From: Planctomycetaceae bacterium
GTDB lineage: Bacteria; Planctomycetota; Planctomycetia; Pirellulales; Pirellulaceae
Reading direction: 5' to 3'
Length of the DNA: 63,432 nt
Assembly: GCA_024642205.1 (NCBI GenBank)
Contig: JAHEBQ010000036.1
Span: 1 to 63,432 of the forward strand
The notes beneath the pieces were generated by a model. The model made no database searches, had not been told where the DNA came from, and saw nothing but the letters and a program-made list of their open reading frames with translations. This document shows, piece after piece, positions 1 through 9,256 of the stretch; within the stretch, counting starts at the first letter, position 1; every line of letters begins with the position of its first letter. A program made the translations under genes and the position numbers.

Positions 1-370
1 TGCTGATGTAGGGAGCAATCTTCTCCCGGAACGATGAGCGTGCTTCTTGAATCTCGATGTCATAGCGACTGGCTTCAATCTCATTTTGAATCGGTGCAAC
101 GGCAGAATCGTCGTTCCCGATCGCAGCAATCTGAGCCTCAAGAGTCTGAATTCTGGTTTCGCTCTCAGCGATCAATCGTCGGGATTCCGCATCTTCGTCC
201 GCGACCCACTGGTGGAGGGATTTTCCCTTGATCACGACCTCGACGAAAGGATAAACAGCGCCCAGGTTCAACGACCAGAGAACCGCAACCGTCGCGCTAC
301 AGACAAACGACGCAATCAGGGACCAACGGTATTTGAGCGTCATCCGTAACGCCCGATTGAGATTTTTCAT
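1..370 (-). CDS. ABC exporter, N-terminal part (runs off left edge)
   Basis: This is the first ~123 residues of a minus-strand gene that continues beyond the window. The translation begins MKNLNRALRMTLKYRW, followed by one strong membrane segment (about residues 14-38) and then a charged, Glu/Gln/Arg-rich stretch that looks like a coiled coil. It aligns clearly with the N-terminus of the complete ABC exporter at 17936-19912 (MKPFFRAVKHSLRYRW, then an equivalent TM1 and coiled-coil loop). I therefore infer a second MsbA-like transmembrane plus ATPase exporter, although no ATPase domain is visible here. It lies downstream of the pseudaminic acid genes on the same strand, which fits export of a glycan or glycolipid. 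Substrate unknown. Confidence 0.75.
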   Translation of the reverse strand, partial: MKNLNRALRMTLKYRWSLIASFVCSATVAVLWSLNLGAVYPFVEVVIKGKSLHQWVADEDAESRRLIAESETRIQTLEAQIAAIGNDDSAVAPIQNEIEASRYDIEIQEARSSFREKIAPYIS

Positions 371-679
371 AATGCCTGTTCGCCGAAATGCTTCCTTGCA
401 ATCTCCAACCAGTAGATGCGATTGGGAGAGCGACCAATAAGCTCGACTTTAGTCTTTCTTGGGTAGATCTCAAACGTCAATCGGGCTTCGCTAGCCACCG
501 CCGGATCCAGTTTTCGACAACTGGATCCCGAATTGGCGTGAGGTTCAGCAGGAAATTATCTGGCTGGCGACGATTCGCTCGCCTTCGGGTTCGATTGGCG
601 TCAAGTCAGAACCACAGATCAAGGCATCGGGGCTGGCTGGTTCGACCGTCGGGCATTGGCGGGCGGCCTGGAGTCGAGG
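371..679. other. intergenic, no gene seen
   Basis: About 310 bases separate the end of pseI from the exporter start on the same strand. Small open frames here have no recognisable protein character and overlap the 3' end of pseI. The promoter or leader of the exporter may lie here, but no convincing motif is visible. Confidence 0.5.
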
Positions 680-1741
680 TCAAGCCACGTATCGCCACTT
701 GAGTGGTGTTCCTCGCGGGATTTCGATGGCCGCGCAACGTTCCAAAACTTCGTCCAGGAAAACCGGCTCCAGTCCCTGACCAGGGCGGATTGAGCGGATG
801 TTCTCGAGCGTGAACGGTTCGCCGGCTTTGATGTCGCGAACAGCAAACAGCGACCTGCGAAACGCCCGATTGTTCCTGTCGCTCTCGGTGGGACCGTAGT
901 GAACGGTTCCGATGGTTGTTTCCGCCGTCCGAATTGCAGCTACCATGGCCGCGAATTCGTCCGGTTCCAGCGAAAACGAACTGTCCGGTCCTTCTTCGTC
1001 CCGCGACAGGGTCATGTGTTTTTCGATGATGCACGCTCCCAATGAGACGGAAATCACCGATGTCTGATGTTCCAGTGTGTGATCGGAAAGCCCCACTGGA
1101 ACCTGGAATCGAAACGCCAGGTCGGGGATCGTTCGAAGGTTCATCGACTCAATCGGTGACGGATAGGCACTCGTGCACTTTAGCAACGCGACCTGGTTAC
1201 AGCCGTGATCGCGGAGCGTTCTCACCGCTTGTTCAATCTCTTCGATCGTCGCCATCCCTGTCGAGACGATCACCGGTCGACCCGTCGAAGCAACTTTGCG
1301 GAGTAACGGCACGTCGATGATTTCAAACGAAGCGATTTTGTATGCTGGCACATTCATCGATTCGAGGAAGTCGACTGCCGATGCATCAAACGGGCTCGAG
1401 AACAGGTCCATGCCAAGCTGATTGGCAATTTTCATCAGCTCCGGTTGCCATTCCCAGGGTGTATACGCTCGCTGGTAGAGTTCGTAAAAACTGGTTCCAT
1501 CCCATACGGATCCGTTGTGAATCCTGAAATGCGGTAGGTTTGAATCGATCGTCAGCGTGTCGGCGGTATAGGTCTGCAACTTGACCGCATCAGCGCCCGC
1601 CCAGTGAGCCAGGTGAACGAGTTCGACAGCTCTTTCAAAATCCTGGTGATGATTGGCAGAAAGTTCAGCAATGATGTATGCCGGTTGACCTTCACCGATC
1701 TTGCGATTGTTGATCTGAATATTTCGGTTTAATTCAATCAT
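680..1741 (-). CDS. pseI: pseudaminic acid synthase
   Basis: This 353-residue protein belongs to the NeuB/PseI sialic acid synthase family. The family condenses phosphoenolpyruvate with a 6-carbon amino sugar; here the likely substrate is 2,4-diacetamido-2,4,6-trideoxy-L-altrose, giving pseudaminic acid. The N-terminal TIM barrel shows the family landmarks IIAELSANHH, DAVKLQTYT, FSSPFD, VPAYKIAS, STGMA, LLKCTSAYP, GLSDHT and IIEKHMTL. The C-terminal part (about residues 290-353) matches the SAF/antifreeze-like domain. The chosen start MIELNRN lies 16 bases after the upstream stop; an upstream in-frame extension would overlap the previous gene. As last gene of the pse run, it fits PseI better than NeuB because pseB and pseC are present. 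Specificity is inferred from context. Confidence 0.93.
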   Translation of the reverse strand: MIELNRNIQINNRKIGEGQPAYIIAELSANHHQDFERAVELVHLAHWAGADAVKLQTYTADTLTIDSNLPHFRIHNGSVWDGTSFYELYQRAYTPWEWQPELMKIANQLGMDLFSSPFDASAVDFLESMNVPAYKIASFEIIDVPLLRKVASTGRPVIVSTGMATIEEIEQAVRTLRDHGCNQVALLKCTSAYPSPIESMNLRTIPDLAFRFQVPVGLSDHTLEHQTSVISVSLGACIIEKHMTLSRDEEGPDSSFSLEPDEFAAMVAAIRTAETTIGTVHYGPTESDRNNRAFRRSLFAVRDIKAGEPFTLENIRSIRPGQGLEPVFLDEVLERCAAIEIPRGTPLKWRYVA

Positions 1742-1757
1742 GTCTATATCTGTCTGT

Positions 1758-3338
1758 TTAAGCCGATTTCTTGCGCGTTGAGCGAGTCGAAGCCACGCTC
1801 GAATTCCGGCCCAACGCATATTGGAATGCCATTTTTCCGTCAGCAATGACGGGTTCAATCAACTGAAAACCGGCGGCTCGAAAGGCTCTCTCGGAAGGCG
1901 CGTTACCCGGTTTTATCTGCGCTACAATTTGTTCAATCGCGGAGCCCTCGGTCAGTTTGTCGCAAGCTGCGACGATCAGGACGGCGCCCAGTCCTCTTCC
2001 CCGTCGAGTTTGGTCGACGATGATGCTGATCAATGCACTGGCGGGGTTTTCTTCCCTCAGCTCAAATCGGACCAGACCGACGGGTCGACCATCAAAGTCC
2101 TCCCAGACCCAGAGAATCGTATTGGGATCATCCAGTCTTCGATTCATCCATCTCTGGTGACTCTCAAAGGGAATCCGTGTTTCATCCAGTGAAACCGACC
2201 GCACTTCAGGGTCGTTCCTCCAGCGCCACAAGGTTTCAACGTCCCCCGGATTGGCTTTTCGGAACCGGTAGGAGGAAGCCGCCATCTGAATCGCGATGCG
2301 ATTTGCTCCGCGGCCATCAACGAGCTGCATTCCCGATGCGGACATCTCCCGTCGACGTTCTGGATCATTGATCAACTGTTGAACGGACGCAGCCAGCCTG
2401 AACTCTCGTTGATGTTTTGTTGCCTCCCAGTCCTCGCAATCGATCGAAATCATGACGTTGTTACAACTCATCGACTGAACGACAGGCCATTGATCCTCTG
2501 CAATTGCCATCACAATCGAGGGGACGCCGCACCGGGCCAATTCAAAACAAGTCGATCGACCAGAGGTAATCGCGAGATCGACCCGTTCCATCAATGCTGA
2601 CATGCGATCCACATTGCGATGCACGCGCAGGCTCAGATTGGCCGTCTTCTTAAAGTGCGCCAATTCTGTCAGGTGTTCGTAAAAGGGTCCGGTCACACAG
2701 TCGACAATCAAACGTTGGCGATTCAAATCCGAGAGCACCTGCAGGGTCTTGAGGGTCCAGTTGTCAGGGTCGACACCCCCCATAGTGATCAGAATTCGCC
2801 TGGCCTGTCTGCGGATCGGCCTCGGTTTTCGACGTTCACGATGGAAGTCGGTGAATTCGCTCCGCAACAGTGCAAACTCGGGACCGGCCAGGATCCGTGC
2901 CTGTCCGGAACGGTGGTGAAGATCGGTAGAGGCTTTGAGATTCTGATTCACGACGATGTCTGCGCGGCGGTTCCTGGCTTGTGGATGATCGTCGATGATC
3001 ATCAATCGTGCATCGATATTTCTGAAGGTTCGCTGATACGTGTCGTCGAATCGGTACCCATCCAGAACGATCCAGTTCGGCTGGATCGCAGAAGCGATTT
3101 CCACGGTATCTTTCGCGTCCGCAACTGCGCACTGACCATTCCTGACCTGATAGATCTGGAAATCTTCCGCCTCGATCGTTTTGAACAGTCCATGGGGCAA
3201 ATCCCCGCAGACAAACGCGACACTTCCGCCTTGTCGTTTCCAGGCCTGTCCCAGTGCCAGGGTTCGCATCACATGCCCAGTCCCGACCATCGGTCCAGCG
3301 TCCGCTCGAATCAGCAGTTTCGATTGAGCGGATTCCAT
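1758..3338 (-). CDS. PseG-PseH fusion: UDP-sugar hydrolase plus N-acetyltransferase
   Basis: The 526 residues contain two domains. Residues ~8-345 match PseG, a GT-B-like hydrolase removing UDP from UDP-2,4-diacetamido-2,4,6-trideoxy-altrose: RADAGPMVGTGHVMR near the N-terminus, IIDDHP, ITMGGVDPDN and TSGRSTCFELA. Residues ~357-505 form a GNAT domain with the acetyl-CoA loop RRGRGLGAVL near 445-454, matching PseH-type acetylation of the 4-amino group. Two consecutive pathway steps are thus on one polypeptide, although the order in the chain (G then H) is opposite to the order of reaction. The start overlaps the stop of the upstream gene by one base (TGATG), which indicates translational coupling and argues against the longer in-frame N-terminus. 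The tail after ~505 is basic and low complexity. Confidence 0.9.
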   Translation of the reverse strand: MESAQSKLLIRADAGPMVGTGHVMRTLALGQAWKRQGGSVAFVCGDLPHGLFKTIEAEDFQIYQVRNGQCAVADAKDTVEIASAIQPNWIVLDGYRFDDTYQRTFRNIDARLMIIDDHPQARNRRADIVVNQNLKASTDLHHRSGQARILAGPEFALLRSEFTDFHRERRKPRPIRRQARRILITMGGVDPDNWTLKTLQVLSDLNRQRLIVDCVTGPFYEHLTELAHFKKTANLSLRVHRNVDRMSALMERVDLAITSGRSTCFELARCGVPSIVMAIAEDQWPVVQSMSCNNVMISIDCEDWEATKHQREFRLAASVQQLINDPERRREMSASGMQLVDGRGANRIAIQMAASSYRFRKANPGDVETLWRWRNDPEVRSVSLDETRIPFESHQRWMNRRLDDPNTILWVWEDFDGRPVGLVRFELREENPASALISIIVDQTRRGRGLGAVLIVAACDKLTEGSAIEQIVAQIKPGNAPSERAFRAAGFQLIEPVIADGKMAFQYALGRNSSVASTRSTRKKSA

Positions 3339-4072
3339 CAAGCCACCTTCTGAATGCAGTGTCGATTCATGTCCAGCCAGTTTGGATGATCCGAATAGGC
3401 GGCGATAATATGCTTCCAATCGAAATCACCTGCACCAAAATGCTCGTAGATCGCATTCACAAGCTGCAGATCTTCCTGGGTGTCGACTGTCCAGCGAAGG
3501 TGCGACCAGTCGTTTTCACAATTGATCGATGCAATCGTAAACTGACTGGCATTGCGATACACATACAACGTAACGTGTTCACGATAGTGATTGTCAAGAG
3601 CCAGATCATTCAAGCGTTCAAGCGTATCCCGCGTCAGCACTTCGCAATCCAAGCCACGTGGAAAACGTCGCTGCGGATGAAAATTGCAGGCGTAATCGGT
3701 GCCTGGTGCGTTCGACAACAGCTCGACCGTTTGATCGATCAACGTCGGTTCGATTAACGGGCAATCGGATGTTATACGGACAATTCGATCCGCCGAAAAC
3801 TCATCGGCGGCGTCGACGTACCGAGTCAGTACGTCGTGTTCACTTCCCGCGTACACGTCCCAACCCTGTCGTTGACAGAACTCAACCAGGGGTTGGTCCG
3901 CCGTTTTGGTCGACGTTGCGATTACGACTTGATCAATCCTGGTACAACGTTGGACGCGTTCGACGACCCGCTCGATCATCGTTCGTCCGCCCACGTGACG
4001 AAGGACCTTGCCGGGCAGACGTGTGCTTCCCAGGCGAGCCTGGATGATGGCAATTGTTTTCATTTGAATCAT
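3338..4072 (-). CDS. SpsF-type cytidylyltransferase (probable CMP-pseudaminate synthetase)
   Basis: This 244-residue protein is of the SpsF/CMP-sugar nucleotidyltransferase type. IIQARLGSTRLPGK at the N-terminus is the nucleotide-binding signature, and RITSDCPLIEP carries the metal-binding acidic residue. The other genes supply PseB, C, G, H and I steps, so this is the best candidate for the missing final activation (CMP-pseudaminic acid, the PseF step). It is SpsF-like rather than a close match to Campylobacter-type PseF, so no symbol is given. The start codon overlaps the pseC stop by four bases (ATGA). A second Met three codons later is possible but less consistent with coupling. Confidence 0.8.
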   Translation of the reverse strand: MIQMKTIAIIQARLGSTRLPGKVLRHVGGRTMIERVVERVQRCTRIDQVVIATSTKTADQPLVEFCQRQGWDVYAGSEHDVLTRYVDAADEFSADRIVRITSDCPLIEPTLIDQTVELLSNAPGTDYACNFHPQRRFPRGLDCEVLTRDTLERLNDLALDNHYREHVTLYVYRNASQFTIASINCENDWSHLRWTVDTQEDLQLVNAIYEHFGAGDFDWKHIIAAYSDHPNWLDMNRHCIQKVA

Positions 4073-5238
4073 GCCGCCTTCCGCTTCGATGTTTTGGCCT
4101 GTTCGCCGATTGACTTCAGCTCGCGGACGACGCGGCGGATGTCGGCCTCGGTGATGTCGGGAAAAATAGGAAGTGAGAGGACTTTCTCATAAAGCGCCTC
4201 CGCGTGCGGGCAGCAACCGGTTTGATTTCCAAACCGTTGCACATAAAACGGGTGTTCATAGACCGGCTGGTAATGAACGTTTACGCCGATTTCACGGGAA
4301 CGCATTGATTCAAATACCTGGTCTCGTGAAATACCCGTCTGGTCGGAGTTCCAGCGAACGACGAACAGGTGATAGGCATGCCTCACTCCGGTACGGCTTT
4401 CCAGGACGTCCAGGAACGGAATCGGATCGATCAGTGTCTGGTAAAATCGGGCAACGTCGTTCCGACGACGAGTAAACCGGTCGAGCTTCTGGAGTTGGGA
4501 CCGCCCCAATGCGCACTGCACGTCGGTCAGCCGGTAGTTGAACCCCAATGTTTCCATGGTGTACTGGTGCCTTGACTGCACCTCACGCTGTCGGTGATCA
4601 GTGGTGATGCCATGATTGCGAAAACGCCTTATCTTCGTCGCAGCCTGGCTGTCATCGGTCACCACGACACCCCCTTCACCCGCGGTTATCTGCTTGACCG
4701 GATGGAGGCTGAAGCAGGTAAAATCCGCGAGGCTACCGACCGGCTTGGAGCCGGAAGATCCGCCCAGAGAATGGCAGGCGTCGGAAATCAGAACCAGTTT
4801 GTGACGATGGGCAATATCTCTCAGGGCCTCATAGTCGCTTGGCTGTCCGGCATAATCCACCGCGACGATCGCCCGCGTGTTCGGAGTGATTTTCCGCTCG
4901 ACGTCGCGGGGATCGATCAAGGCCGTATTTGGATTGACGTCCGCGAAAACCGGTTTCGCACCAACGTAAATGGCGGCATTCGCGGTTGCCACAAATGTGA
5001 TCGCCGGGACGATGACCTCGTCGAAGGGCCGTTCGCCGATTCCCGCTGCGACCATGGCTGCATGCAGCGCCGCGGTTCCGCTACTGAGAGCAACCGCGTG
5101 ACCGGAGCCTGTCGATTCCGCAAACGCACTTTCAAATTCCTGGACCCTTGGCCCGGTGGTCAGCCAGTGGGAAGTGAGTGCCTCGGTGACTGCAGCGATA
5201 TCGTCTTTTTCGATCGTCTGTTTACCGTATGGTAACAT
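4069..5238 (-). CDS. pseC: UDP-4-keto-sugar aminotransferase
   Basis: A DegT/DnrJ/EryC1 family PLP enzyme of 389 residues, typical length. The N-terminus LPYGKQTIEKDDI and HWLTTGP match the PseC group. Other landmarks are the cofactor region SSGTAALHAAM, SDACHSLGG with the PLP Asp, and SLHPVKQITAGEGG containing the Schiff-base lysine. The expected reaction is transfer of an amino group to C4 of the 4-keto sugar made by PseB. It lies 10 bases downstream of pseB and overlaps the next gene by four bases, so these genes are very probably cotranscribed. Confidence 0.95.
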   Translation of the reverse strand: MLPYGKQTIEKDDIAAVTEALTSHWLTTGPRVQEFESAFAESTGSGHAVALSSGTAALHAAMVAAGIGERPFDEVIVPAITFVATANAAIYVGAKPVFADVNPNTALIDPRDVERKITPNTRAIVAVDYAGQPSDYEALRDIAHRHKLVLISDACHSLGGSSGSKPVGSLADFTCFSLHPVKQITAGEGGVVVTDDSQAATKIRRFRNHGITTDHRQREVQSRHQYTMETLGFNYRLTDVQCALGRSQLQKLDRFTRRRNDVARFYQTLIDPIPFLDVLESRTGVRHAYHLFVVRWNSDQTGISRDQVFESMRSREIGVNVHYQPVYEHPFYVQRFGNQTGCCPHAEALYEKVLSLPIFPDITEADIRRVVRELKSIGEQAKTSKRKAA

Positions 5239-5248
5239 GGCTGATTCC

Positions 5249-6301
5249 CTAAGCGGCCTGGATCACGGATTGGAGTTCCTGGGGACTGGCCAGTTCGGCC
5301 GGTTGCATCTCTTCTGCAATCATCGATCGAAGCTGTTCGACGGTCAGCCAGTCAGGATTGTTGTCGCTGGAATAACTAAAGCCCTCTTCGCAGTGCGTTC
5401 CTTCCGCGACATAGGCCGGCGGTCTACTGGACCAACTGCAAAACGTCGGCTGAATAACGTAATGGTCATCGAATTCCATCGTGTGACGCGCTTCGTCGGC
5501 AGGGATCATGCATTCGTGCAACTTTTCGCCGGGGCGGATCCCGATGATTTTGGTCTTACAGTTCGGATCGACGGCTCGCGCGATGTCAAGAATCGTCGTA
5601 CTTGGGATTTTGGGGACAAATACTTCTCCACCTTCCATCCGCCGGAACGCTTTGATCACGAGATTGACAGCCTCCTGAAGCGTAATAATGAAGCGCGTCA
5701 TTTTCGGGTCGGTGATCGGAAGCACTCCGGTTTCAGCCTGCTTTTGAAAGAACGGAACGACCGAGCCATTGCTTCCCCAGACGTTTCCGTAGCGAACGAC
5801 CGCGAACCGGGGGCCTTTTTCTCCGGACAACGAATTGGCGGCCACGAATAATTTGTCGCTACAGAGTTTGGTCGCCCCGTAGAGGTTGACCGGCACCGCG
5901 GCCTTGTCGGTCGAAAGCGCGACAACTTTTTTGACGTGCGAATCAATCGCAGCGTTGATCACGTTTTCCGCGCCTCCAATGTTGGTGCGAATACATTCCT
6001 GCGGATTATATTCGGCTACATCAACATGTTTCATGGCCGCCGCATGAATGACGTAATCGACTCCCTGAAATGCCCGCCGAAGTCGATCTTCATCGCGAAC
6101 ATCTCCAACGAAATAGCGAATCTGTGGATAGCGATCGGTGGGGAAGTAATTGCGCCGCATGTTGACGTGTTTTTGTTCGTCGCGGCTGAATATGATTAGT
6201 CGTTTGAGTTGTGCATGCTTGAGGAGATACTCCGCGCATTTTTTGCCAAACGAACCGGTACCACCGGTAATCAATACGGTTTGATCTTTGAGCCAGAACA
6301 T
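5249..6301 (-). CDS. pseB: UDP-GlcNAc 4,6-dehydratase, C5-inverting
   Basis: A 350-residue extended SDR/NAD-dependent epimerase-dehydratase of the PseB/FlaA1 type. Visible motifs are the Rossmann glycine loop TGGTGSFG (~12-19), FSRDEQKH, GDVRDEDR, HAAAMKHVD, STDKA and YGATK (the Y-x-x-x-K catalytic pair). It catalyses the first committed step of pseudaminic acid synthesis, removing water from UDP-GlcNAc with inversion at C5. It is the first pse gene of the run. About 240 bases separate it from the upstream glycosyltransferase, enough for its own promoter. Confidence 0.95.
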   Translation of the reverse strand: MFWLKDQTVLITGGTGSFGKKCAEYLLKHAQLKRLIIFSRDEQKHVNMRRNYFPTDRYPQIRYFVGDVRDEDRLRRAFQGVDYVIHAAAMKHVDVAEYNPQECIRTNIGGAENVINAAIDSHVKKVVALSTDKAAVPVNLYGATKLCSDKLFVAANSLSGEKGPRFAVVRYGNVWGSNGSVVPFFQKQAETGVLPITDPKMTRFIITLQEAVNLVIKAFRRMEGGEVFVPKIPSTTILDIARAVDPNCKTKIIGIRPGEKLHECMIPADEARHTMEFDDHYVIQPTFCSWSSRPPAYVAEGTHCEEGFSYSSDNNPDWLTVEQLRSMIAEEMQPAELASPQELQSVIQAA

Positions 6302-6542
6302 CCTTGTTCCTTTGGGATCGAGAAATCGTTCGGATTAAGCTATCCAACTTGAGCCAAACCAACAATACGAATTGGCAATCACCCTTCAAGCGGCTTGCAT
6401 CAACCCGGGCTGGCATCAATCTGCTGGCAAAAAAGGGCCAACGTGAAGCTATTGAAGGAATCACTGCCTTCCACGTTAGTCGGCGTCGGCTCGGTTCGCG
6501 GTGTTTAACGCAGGCCGGGGATCGTTCCCGGGTAGCTCGCCT

Positions 6543-8012
6543 CTATTTCACCGGAAGAATTGCGGACAGGGCACGTTTAGCCTGTCGCTGAAGGCATGAC
6601 AACGAGCTGAGTTTTTGAGGGCGTGCGTAGATTGTTTCGTTTTTGAATTGACCTTCGAAAAGAGCGCTGGCACGAAAATACTGATGCCGATAGCCGCGGG
6701 TCTGAAGCCAGAAGCCGTATTTTAACGCACCCGTTATCTCTTGGGGCTCCAGCGTTTGCGCCAATAATCCGATCGTCTCCTGGTGCGAACTTGAACGGTA
6801 AATACCCCCCAGGTTTTGGTAAAAACAGGGGCCCAACAAGACAGAGGGCCTGCCCCAGAAAACGGCTTCGCTTCCCACGCTGGATCCGAAAGTAACAACT
6901 GTGTCACTGAATCGGAGCAGTTCGTATGTGTCAATTTCGGCTTCCGGAGGAATTACCGTCAGGTTGGGATAATCGAGCGATAGCATGTCTCGTTTGCGCT
7001 GATTGTCGACGGACGTCAGGTTCGGATGAACCCGCAGGTAGATCTGCGTTTCGGGCTGAATCATTTGAAGGTCCCGCGAAATCCTGGCAATGGCGGAAAC
7101 TTGATTTGGGTAAACATCGTTGCGCCAGGCTTGGCCAATGGCGACAAACTCATCGTCCGACGAACAGAAAACCGAGATGTTTTTTCGAGTTGGATTCCAA
7201 TCACTCGGAAGTCGCCCCGATTCCTGATTTTTTACGAACGAGTGCCAGACCTTTTCGATTCGGTTGACTCGGTCGTGAAACCAGCTAGCAGCGATTTCAT
7301 TGCGATTCGGGTTGGAGCGGGCAGTTTCCCAGCGTTCCTCGATGGCAGCCTCGATTGAGTCGATTTCATGCATCAAGTGGTTTTTAAACAGGTCATAGTG
7401 TTCCAGATCGCAACCACGTTCGTGCAGAAAACAGTCGACGCTCATCCGCTGGCAGGCTCGCAGCACTGCCCGCATCGCCGCGAACCGGCCATTGAAGACA
7501 TAAACGCGGTCCACGTGGTTGTTCGACAGATATTCAACTGTTTGTTCGTAGGATTGCGCCGCAGAGATCAAAAAGCGATTCAGTGTCTGTCGATGCTGGA
7601 TCAGGTCTGGTTCCGGGTCGCGGCAAATGGAAACGATGGACGAGAGCGCAGCGTATCCAATGTCGAAATTGCCAATGTTGTAGTCGGTCAAGTCTTCAAC
7701 CGATTCAAAGTCAACTTTGACCTGCCCTGTGTGAGTCTCGGTAAACGAATGACATTTTACGGGCGACGTCAGCAGACCAACTCCCATTTCCCGGCGACCC
7801 ACGCAATCCCCACATTGTGCGGGTGAATGATTCAGGTTGTGCTCGCAGATTTTCAGACCGCCTGTGCAATGGAGAAACTCTACGGAATCGCCGGCATCGA
7901 GATGTTGCTGTGCAATATCCAACTCAGTTCCGAAATGCGGGACGAGTGTTGCACAGGGCGAAATAATTGCGATTCTGCGCGGTTGCTGGTCGTTTTTTTT
8001 GGCGGGACTCAT
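6543..8012 (-). CDS. capsule-type polysaccharide biosynthesis protein / glycosyltransferase-like
   Basis: A 489-residue protein, probably a GT-B-fold surface-glycan enzyme. Near residues 46-73 there is a cysteine cluster (HCTG..., CEHNLNH, CGDC) of a kind seen in capsule/LPS synthesis proteins related to KpsC/KpsS. The C-terminal half has a typical sugar-nucleotide region: YLRVHPNL, then VVTFGSSVGSEAVFWGRPSVLLG, which places a Ser-Gly/Glu motif at the expected nucleotide pocket. The assignment rests on this pattern; donor and acceptor cannot be read. Only 3 bases separate it from the upstream glycosyltransferase, so the two are one transcription unit, probably assembling the glycan that carries pseudaminic acid. 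Confidence 0.7.
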   Translation of the reverse strand: MSPAKKNDQQPRRIAIISPCATLVPHFGTELDIAQQHLDAGDSVEFLHCTGGLKICEHNLNHSPAQCGDCVGRREMGVGLLTSPVKCHSFTETHTGQVKVDFESVEDLTDYNIGNFDIGYAALSSIVSICRDPEPDLIQHRQTLNRFLISAAQSYEQTVEYLSNNHVDRVYVFNGRFAAMRAVLRACQRMSVDCFLHERGCDLEHYDLFKNHLMHEIDSIEAAIEERWETARSNPNRNEIAASWFHDRVNRIEKVWHSFVKNQESGRLPSDWNPTRKNISVFCSSDDEFVAIGQAWRNDVYPNQVSAIARISRDLQMIQPETQIYLRVHPNLTSVDNQRKRDMLSLDYPNLTVIPPEAEIDTYELLRFSDTVVTFGSSVGSEAVFWGRPSVLLGPCFYQNLGGIYRSSSHQETIGLLAQTLEPQEITGALKYGFWLQTRGYRHQYFRASALFEGQFKNETIYARPQKLSSLSCLQRQAKRALSAILPVK

Positions 8013-8015
8013 TTG

Positions 8016-8942
8016 TCAAGCGGCGTTTCGGGATCTGAATCGGTGGTACCATTTGTCGTTGCCACGGGAACTGGTTTCAACGGCAGGCGGCGAGAGGATG
8101 TTTTCCCACGTGTACTGGTCGGCAACGTAGTCCGGCAAAACGTGCGCCGGGTGGATGAGTCTGCCGATTTCCTGTGTCGTCCTGTTTGCCAATTGCGAAC
8201 ATGGGTTCATCGTGTGGGTCGCTTCCGGGCCAAATCCAATGTTCGCGACCAGGTTTCTTTCCGGCAGGATTGTCAATCCACTGTTGCACCAACAGGCATA
8301 CGCCCACGGGAAATCCCAGGTGTCAATCTTGCCTGCATATTGCTCATCCAACACATGTGACCAGTGTTCGTATTCCTGTTGCGAACCAAATCTCGATTTC
8401 AGTTTCTCAGAGGATCTGAATTCGGGCCAACTGGAAATCTTGACATCAAATTGCTCCCAGGCCCTCCGCCAACTTGCCCAACCCCAGATATGAGGCCAGC
8501 GCGAAAAATAATAACTGTATCGCGAACGGCGAGACGGTTGAAAATTGTCGCCGCTGATCATCATGATACGCTGGTCCAGCCGATATCGCTCAAGCAGTTG
8601 CTCGCAGTAGGCAAAAAATGACGGATGCGGAAGACAGTCGTCTTCGAGGATGATGAGCTCTTCGGATTGTTGAAATGCCCAAGTCAATCCGCTCGCGATC
8701 CGGGTTTTGCAGCCGAGGTTCACGTTCGAGAAATTCGTTTTGACGGTACAGTCCCAGTCAATTTGTTCGATCACGGCGCGGGACTGTTCGACGAGCCGTT
8801 CCTCGTCGGGATGGTCAGACCTTGGACCGTCGGAGATCACGTAAAGGGCCTTGGGCCTGGCATGCGCAATTGCCTGAAAAACCCGGCGCGTTAGGTCCGG
8901 CCGGTTAAACAGGCAAAATGCAATGGGTGTTTCAAGCGACAT
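8016..8942 (-). CDS. GT-A glycosyltransferase (family 2-like)
   Basis: A 308-residue protein with a GT-A N-terminal fold. PIAFCLFNRPDLT (first strand), YVISDGPR, and LIILEDDCLPHPSFF contain the acidic metal/nucleotide-binding EDD motif around residue 97-100. The middle part WPHIWGWASWRRAWE is typical of a sugar/protein glycosyltransferase group related to GNT-I-like bacterial enzymes. No membrane segment is seen, so it is probably cytoplasmic or peripheral. It is the first gene of the minus-strand glycan run, and the start is ATG with the methyltransferase genes divergent upstream. Confidence 0.78.
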   Translation of the reverse strand: MSLETPIAFCLFNRPDLTRRVFQAIAHARPKALYVISDGPRSDHPDEERLVEQSRAVIEQIDWDCTVKTNFSNVNLGCKTRIASGLTWAFQQSEELIILEDDCLPHPSFFAYCEQLLERYRLDQRIMMISGDNFQPSRRSRYSYYFSRWPHIWGWASWRRAWEQFDVKISSWPEFRSSEKLKSRFGSQQEYEHWSHVLDEQYAGKIDTWDFPWAYACWCNSGLTILPERNLVANIGFGPEATHTMNPCSQLANRTTQEIGRLIHPAHVLPDYVADQYTWENILSPPAVETSSRGNDKWYHRFRSRNAA

Positions 8943-9256
8943 GGCTGGATGTCCGTCAAATAGCTAGCACCTGACACTCTGATGGTTGTGCCCGGGTTAC
9001 TCTAAACAAGTTGCATTCGCTCACCAAGACGAATTGGATCAGGAAATCACGCAAAATGTATTTACCCGCAGGAAGCGTTTTGATAAATGACACGATGCCA
9101 AGATTGGCAATTCGCAGCTCAGGCGTGCGGCTGACTGAGAATCGTATCGCCAGAACTGGCTGGCAGCTCAAAATCAAATGCGCACCTCAACCATTCATTT
9201 CTCAATCCCAGGTTTTAACCACCGAAGACGGAACTGGACTGATCTTGAAAACTCTG
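8943..9256. promoter_or_regulatory. divergent intergenic region
   Basis: About 310 bases lie between the minus-strand glycosyltransferase and the plus-strand TylF-type methyltransferase. An in-frame plus-strand extension (from 9011) exists but its translation has no family resemblance. I treat the stretch as the divergent promoter region. No specific box was identified. Confidence 0.4.

Noticed and set aside
388..702. Plus-strand open frame of 104 codons
   Set aside because: It lies opposite the 3' end of pseI and a non-coding gap, with Arg/Ser-rich shadow-like composition.
3338..4072. Calling this gene pseF
   Set aside because: The sequence is SpsF-like and not a close PseF match; only context suggests the same reaction.
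9011..9256. N-terminal extension of the TylF-type methyltransferase
   Set aside because: The extra 82 residues have no family similarity, while the internal start gives the normal family length.
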